From: Gigaspora margarita
Taxonomy: Eukaryota > Glomeromycota > Glomeromycetes > Diversisporales > Gigasporaceae
Direction of reading: 5' to 3'
Assembly (NCBI GenBank): GCA_009809945.1
Contig: WTPW01000789.1
Span: 190,933-254,932 of the forward strand
DNA length: 64,000 nt
The first letter of the stretch is position 1; every line of letters starts with the position of its first letter. Of this stretch, positions 58,620 through 64,000 are shown in pieces. The notes below the pieces were generated by a model. That model was not told where the DNA came from and searched no databases. It was given only the letters and a program-made list of their open reading frames with translations. The translations under genes and the position numbers were made by a program.

Positions 58620-59480
58620 TCAGAGTTCTCCCTTTCTACTTTCTCTACTATATCATCTTCCTGATCAGGTTCTTCTGCATATTTTCTTGTTTTTCTACTT
58701 TGGGAAGAGTGCTAAGACCTTTTCAATTACTTTCTGAAACTTCAATATTATAGTACATGCCTTTTTTGTAATATTCTTTACAGTGGTAGTAGTAATATTC
58801 TATTATTAATAACAGCTATAATGATAGCTATGCCCACAAACTAGAACTTTACCATAAAATTTTTTTTTAAAAAAAATTTATAATTTAATAAAAAAATGAG
58901 TTTTACTTTTCTGGCAACATTATGAGAAAAAAATCTTATAATTTTTTACATTTTATAAATTTAGTAAATTAGATTCCATAATGTTTTCTTATATAATATA
59001 TGCAGTACTGACATTAAAGACTTGCTGGCATTAATTTTATTGTTTGATAAGCTTTATTGCAACTTCATCATTGCATCTGAATAATAAAAATTTATATAAA
59101 CTATTATGGGATCTCTTGCAATACAGGTAGTACTAATTCTAAATTAATTGATCAATAATACCTTTTTATTAACAGTATTACCTATACTGCAAAAGATCTT
59201 TATTATGCATTCAAAGTTATAATTATATAAAATCTAATTAACCAAAACTTATTTAAATTTATAATTATTTTTACAACTTTACCTACAGATAGGTATTTTG
59301 TATCTATAGTTTTGTCCAGAATAGCCATATAATATTCCAGATTTTTTTTAGATTTTGTTTTTTTATGATTTTTAAAAATATTTGATATATGATTAAAAAC
59401 AAAAAGCCTAGTTTTATCTATTAAAACACTTAATTCAGATGGTATATAAGGATATCATTTGGTTTTAATAAAAGTGTCCT
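58620..59480 (-). pseudogene. Worn repeat-family gene with a Cys/His segment
   Basis: On the minus strand LFVFNHISNIFKNHKKTK, KKNLEYYMAILDKTID and TKYLSVGKVVKIIINLNKFW are readable at about 59240-59420. After worn sequence, VLVCGHSYHYSCY and EYYKKGMYYNIEVSES appear (about 58720-58850), then KGLSTLPKVEKQE. The CGHxYH-CY spacing looks like a metal-binding end, and I associate this combination with large repeat-family proteins of Rhizophagus; the function is unknown to me. Frame changes and stops separate the segments. Confidence 0.4.
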
Positions 59481-59749
59481 GCAATTTTTATTATTTTGCA
59501 TATCTATATTGTAAGTTTAATTAGTGTTTTGAATAAATAAGTACTGTAATTAAAGTGCATACAGATTATATAAGCCTGTTTTATAATATTTTCTACTATT
59601 AAATTGAAGAAGTTTGCGCACAGATTTTACTATAAAATTCTTGGAATAATACTCATTAAAATTTGCTAAAAAAAGTTTAATTGCTTCAAAAAATGAATAG
59701 TTAGTATCTTGCTAATAAAAGGCATCAGATAGAAATGTGAATAGTACTT

Positions 59750-60003
59750 AGGCTGTTCGAAATTACAATTTCATTTAATGTTCTCCTCCCCACCAGCTCT
59801 AAGAGCTCCCTCTAGAATTAAACAGGCCAATCAGAATGCTCATCTCGTTTTCGCATTCAAATAAGTCACGTGCTTTTAAATCAACCAATAATAATGTGTT
59901 TATTTTTTGCAATTTTAATATGTTTGTTTAATTTGACCCCCACTCCCACCACGCTTAAGCTCCTTAAGGGAACGTTAAATGAAATTATAAATTCAAATGG
60001 CCT
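59750..60003. mobile_element. TIR MITE, about 250 bp
   Basis: GAAATTACAATTTCATTTAA plus TGTTC on the left is matched, inverted, by GAATTTATAATTTCATTTAA plus CGTTC on the right; similarity extends over about 30 bases. The CTCCTCCCCACC/GGTGGGAGTGGGGG zones just inside are also inverted. The target duplication is uncertain. Confidence 0.65.
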
Positions 60004-60019
60004 TATTATAATTATATTA

Positions 60020-61816
60020 TTGTAATAGGTTTTTCTAGGCATCTCTGGCCAGAGATATATAACTTATATATCTCTGGCCTTTTGGCCAATTAAATTACAA
60101 GAAAATCACGTGATCACTATTTTTAGCAACCACGTGATCACGTGATCACATTTGATGGATCAGCTTCTTTTGTGTAACCCAAAACTATATGATCACACTC
60201 AGGGGAATCAAATATTAAAAAAATAATTAAAAATTTTTGAACCTTTAAATCAAAATATCTTGGTAACCACCTTTCCAAACTCGATAAATCTTTTTTTATT
60301 TGAATTCTATAGTTTATAGAATTCAAATAAAAAAATTTTACTGAGTTTGGTCAGGTGGTTGGAAAGATATTTTTCTATTAACTTAGCTCGAATCTGCGAA
60401 GCCAATTATTTTTTAAATGCGAAATACTTTAATATTTTTAATTTATTATAATTTATTATAGTGTAACACATTAATTATTATAACATCATAGACCTGTATG
60501 CCCAGTACCAATTTTGTACTTAAGCAAAAAAAAAAGCTAAAGAATTCTTGTTTTATATCTTTAGAATTATCGAGACTCTTTAAACAAACATCATTTGTAC
60601 CCTTCGTTCCCATACATATTTTTGATAATCAAATCCTATAATCTGTCAATCTATACTGCCTTAATAATAGTACAATACGAACATAATCCATACAATTTGA
60701 CTTGCACGTCAGAACTACTTTGAACCTCTACCAAGCTTTGAGACCCACCAACAAAGCCTACAAAGTCAATATTAGGGTGGCAAAATCCCTTGAAGGCTCT
60801 AACGATGATGCTAGAAGTGACAAACCCTACCAACAAAGGTTTCAACGCTGATATTAAGGTGATGAAATCATGCCTATAAAGCCCCAATGATGATGATGAC
60901 ACAGTAGCGGCGTATCTATGACAATGAAGAGTTAATTCAAGAAGAGAAAATAAAAAAAAGTGAAATCTTCCAAAACGACAATACTGACCGAATCACACTA
61001 AACCCACAAAAGAAAAAGCAAACTCAACCTGAGAAAAAAAAGAAAAAGCAATGAAAAAACTACTATACTTATCTCACAAATCCAGTTTTAGCGAAATGAA
61101 CCCCAAAAGCTATACCAGAACTTTCTCCAAGGTCAGAAAAATGTTAGTTGAAGAGAAGAGAAGAAAAAGAAAAAACAACCCCTCTAATAAATCCCAAGAC
61201 TTGCTTAACAATAATATCAAAGAAGCACTCCAAGGACTCAAGGACGAAAACTTATCATTACCAAAAATGAAATCTCAATGAGACAACGAATCCTGAAATC
61301 TCCACAAATGATAGTTCCAAAATAACGAAAGCCCCCAATTTCTACTACAACAGCTCTCTACCAGTTTTTCAGCAATACAAACCTAAAAAAAAAGGTGTTA
61401 TTCAAGAAAAAAAAGCAATGAAAAAAAAGCAATGAAAAAAACAACATATCTTAGGATCTCGTCAAATTTCTACTACTTCCACTACCAGAAAGCAAACCTA
61501 CAAAAGGAAGTTGGCGTAAGCTCAAAAAACAACTAAAAAAAAAAGAAAACAATAAAAAAACTACCTATCTTACAATTCAGCAAGGCCATCTATCTGGTTC
61601 TCTAGTGAAGCAAAAAATGAGAACAAAAAAACAAAAAAACAGATCTAGATCAAGAAAAAAACAACCACAAATAAGATTAGCAGGATGGGTTACATGAAAT
61701 CAGTTGATTTATCTGACATGGTTACGTGATCGTGCGATCACCGAAAATAGTGACCATGTAATTTTCTTGCAATTTAATTGTTCTGGCCAAAGATGCGTAG
61801 AAAAATCCTATTGTAA
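60020..61816. mobile_element. TIR element with intron-like interior, about 1.8 kb
   Basis: Left TTGTAATAGGTTTTTCTAGG and right, inverted, TTACAATAGGATTTTTCTAC begin long TIRs. These continue through ATCTCTGGCC, CAATTAAATTACAAGAAAAT and GTGATCACTATTTT to about 60130 and 61720. TA flanks both ends (60018-60019 and 61817-61818). The left TIR has a local palindromic expansion (AGATATATAACTTATATATCTC) and a doubled CACGTGATCACGTGATCAC. A fold-back block at about 60190-60380 has the same centre word as the palindrome at 31.47 kb (TTTATTTGAATTC with GAATTCAAATAAA). Confidence 0.65.
60651..61700 (-). other. Possible spliced minus-strand gene inside the TIR element
   Basis: Read on the minus strand, candidate introns have GT starts, T-rich stretches and AG ends: GTAAGATAGGTAG through TTTTTTTTTTAG (about 61575-61532) and GTGAGATAAGTATAG through TTTTTTCTCAG (about 61081-61031). 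The last open frame, ending at 60651, reads SSSSLGLYRHDFITLISALK through VGFVGGSQSLVEVQ. I do not recognise the protein, and the frame through the exons was not established. The strand asymmetry (A/C-rich on plus) follows from the polypyrimidine runs. Confidence 0.35.
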
Positions 61817-61818
61817 TA

Positions 61819-62270
61819 TACAATTATTATAAAATGCACTTATGGTGTTGAACACCATAGGTAAATTAGATTTGCAAATTCATGTAACAAAAACAAAAAA
61901 AAATTTTTATAAAACAAAAAATAAATTTTAATTACTTTAGGGTTAGGGTGAGACCTGGGATTTTATCAGGACATTAGTATATACAAAATTTTGCAAGAAA
62001 TATTTTTTATTAAAGCCCCAAAGGTGGTTTCATAAGCAAAATTTTGAGATATGATTTTTTTTTTAAAAAATAAACAAAAAATCGAAATTTTATGTTACAC
62101 CTGATCTTAAATTTTGATTGGTTATTCTAATAGTTTTGTATAACATGGTGTTTAATACCATAGGTGTATTTTAGTAAACTTGGTAATATAACATAAATAT
62201 CCAAATACAGAATATCATCTCAATAATTTATTAAATGAGCCAGATTAAAAAGGATAGTATATACTTTTAA
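61819..62270. other. AT-rich, no gene seen
   Basis: Contains a short inverted pair GGTGTTGAACACCATAGGT (61843-61861) and GGTGTTTAATACCATAGGT (62149-62167), otherwise nothing. Confidence 0.4.
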
Positions 62271-62279
62271 TATGGTTGG

Positions 62280-63640
62280 AACTAAATTATCTAAGAGAAC
62301 AAAAACTATGTAATATTCAAGTTTTTTACAATTCAATCCAAATTTTGCTATGATTTTTTTTTAATTTTACACCAACAACTATATGCTAATTCTAATAGTA
62401 AGTTAATTTGCCATGGTATGGGTTCTTAGCTAACTTTTTTTTTTGTCAAAAACAAAATAGAACAATTTTTAAAGAAAGAATAATACATAAGTATAATATG
62501 TTCTTGGCTGTTCAAAGAAACACAATTGTTCTAGTAGTGGAATAAATAAACTAATCTTATGAGAAATATTAAAAGTTAATTTATTTAAATTTGTAATTGC
62601 TTTGCAAATAAAAGGTTGGCTAGGCCAGTTTGCTACAATAGGTGCTACAGAATTATGTAAATGTTCAATGTCTTTGTTAATTTTTAATATCATTTGAAGT
62701 GCATTAATAAAATCATCCATTGTGTATAAACTTAGTTCTTGAAATCCAATTAGTTACATATCTTTGGTAGATCATTCCTTTTTTTATTTTTTATTGCATC
62801 ATTGTAAACATAAACTATTAGCAACTTAATTTTATTACAATTAACTTTTAGCTTCCCAGACATGGTCTATTGTAGCTTTTGTGTCTCATAAGAAATATCA
62901 AAGACTCTATTATACTAATATAATAACCTAAAACAAATATTGCTTCATCAATATTTAGTAGATTGTGAATATTTTTATTATTAAAAATAAGAAAAATTGA
63001 TGCACATAACTTTCTGGTTTTGCAAATGCATATTGCAGAACATGAGAGTGTTGATAGTATTGTTGCATTGGGATGTCTCTCCTTATAAATATTATGATAG
63101 TTGTACAAACTGTAAATATATAAAACATTCTAAATTAAAAAACAATTTAAAATATAAAAAAACAATTTAATATAAAATAAAACAATTGAAAATAAAATAT
63201 ATTACGCCATTATTTGTAAAAAATTTCAAATATTTTGAAAATATCTTGAACAAAGTTTTTCTTGTAATTATTGATTGTTTTACTATATACAAAACACCCA
63301 AATTGTGCAATGTATCAATAGCTGCAGATGGAGTTCTGGATGCTAAAAGATACAAGCCAACTTCTAATTCAAAGCTATTAACAAGTATGTTTCTTGTATT
63401 AGTTATTATATAGCAAAAACTAACTACAGTTTTTTTTGCTTCTAATTTTTATATATAGATCTTTCATTAGGAATTATTGCTCTAACCATTTGATCAAAAA
63501 ACCTTCACAAGCAAGAATTAACATTCCCTATTATTAATTGAAAATAAATAGAACTAAGTTCAATAAACCAGGTTTTTACATTGATATTTATAAAGAACTT
63601 TTATAAGTATTTGAATCTGATCTGTGAATATAAGAACATT
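62280..63640 (-). pseudogene. Large repeat-family gene of unknown function, broken
   Basis: On the minus strand, in order: VKTWFIELSSIYFQLIIGNV and RFFDQMVRAIIPNERSIY (about 63470-63600); FELEVGLYLLASRTPSAAID with TLHNLGVLYIVKQS (63270-63390); NIYKERHPNATILSTLSCSA, NNKNIHNLLNIDEAIFVLGY and RHKSYNRPCLG (62855-63100); MDDFINALQMILKINKDIEH and VANWPSQPFICKAITNL (62590-62720); SLNSQEHIILMYYSFF after a frameshift (about 62480-62530); and EPIPWQINLLLELAY (about 62380-62430). This order matches a family I associate with Rhizophagus genomes, probably the body of a large transposon, with no function I can name. Stops and frame changes occur between segments; some gaps (for example 63110-63165) are AT-rich and could be introns or decay. 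Confidence 0.5.
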
Positions 63641-64000
63641 ATCCAATACAGACTTCTGTGTATTACAATTATTATCAATATTTACTTCAAGCATCTGAGT
63701 ATTACAATCTATACTGGTTTATTATTAATGTTTGCTTATTCAACTAGAGGCTTTTTTAATAACAATTGGGCTCTACAATATCTAAATAATAACTATGACA
63801 TATTTCTTGCCTGATTTTTAAATAATTATATTGCTTCAATATTTCTTTTGTTTGTGCTTTATTGTATGCAATTGAAGTAATTTTTCAATTTTGTATAGAA
63901 TAGGGGACCTTGTTTTTTTTATAGTGGTAAGGATATATAAATAGCAATAGCAGTATAAAAAAACACAACAATGGGCAATATTGCCAATACAAATAACAGG
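63641..64000. other. AT-rich, no gene seen
   Basis: An open plus-strand frame (63581-63814) overlaps the antisense of the previous gene and shows no family feature. Confidence 0.35.

Noticed and set aside
63186..63413. 75-codon plus-strand protein
   Set aside because: It is antisense to the readable minus-strand segment with LYLLASRTPSAAID.

Overview
This is eukaryotic, nuclear-type DNA. It is very AT-rich, coding capacity is low, all recognisable proteins belong to transposons or repeat families, and several stretches look like short spliced introns. The protein families (a BED-like zinc-finger protein with short acidic repeats, DUF6570 plus Helitron Rep plus Pif1 helicase proteins, hAT and DDE transposases, and a family carrying an LNSQEHIILMYYSFF-type segment) resemble those expanded in arbuscular mycorrhizal fungi of the Rhizophagus type. 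That assignment is inference from memory of the families; no search was run. I see no intact conserved host gene. The only possible one is a zinc-finger protein cut by the left edge.

Layout. 1-501 is a BED-like zinc-finger protein (minus). 0.8-1.8 kb is a tandem array of fold-back units. 2.07-3.69 kb is a short non-autonomous Helitron-like element whose two ends can both be seen. 4.3-4.6 kb is a G-rich minisatellite with an assembly gap. 5.63-6.59 kb is a hAT-type element with an exact 8-bp target duplication. 7.4-25.8 kb is two nested Helitron-like elements on the minus strand. The inner one (about 10.4-25.58 kb) carries a broken Rep/Pif1 helicase gene and a second broken gene, with a 345-bp satellite near its 5' end. 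It sits inside a relative of the 2.07-3.69 kb element, and the split halves rejoin collinearly with that relative.

26.4-36.0 kb reads as one degraded LTR retrotransposon. It has two 0.7-kb LTRs, a 4-bp target duplication, a primer-binding-site candidate and a purine tract. A tRNA-derived SINE-like element entered its 5' LTR; a 2.1-kb hAT-like fold-back element and a TA-flanked MITE entered its interior. 36.3-39.8 kb is repeat debris. 39.8-44.45 kb is a broken hAT transposase gene containing three later insertions, each with its own target duplication. 45-52.6 kb holds further TIR elements, a second member of the palindrome-filled hAT family and a non-autonomous Helitron-like element with a 54-bp minisatellite. 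53.0-53.6 kb is a DDE transposase remnant. 54-57.4 kb is tandem repeats and repeated Helitron-like 5' ends. 58.6-63.6 kb holds two broken Rhizophagus-type repeat-family genes, a MITE and a 1.8-kb TIR element with intron-like sequence inside.

How the parts relate: the window is a stratified nest of transposons. Relative ages can be read from which element interrupts which. The most distinctive theme is the Helitron-like family. Its members share a 5' end starting (T)ACCAGGAAC, an inverted copy GTTCCTGG close to the 3' end, then a hairpin and AGCTAYC next to T. This matches the asymmetric inverted-repeat layout known for Helentron/Helitron2 elements more than that of canonical Helitrons.
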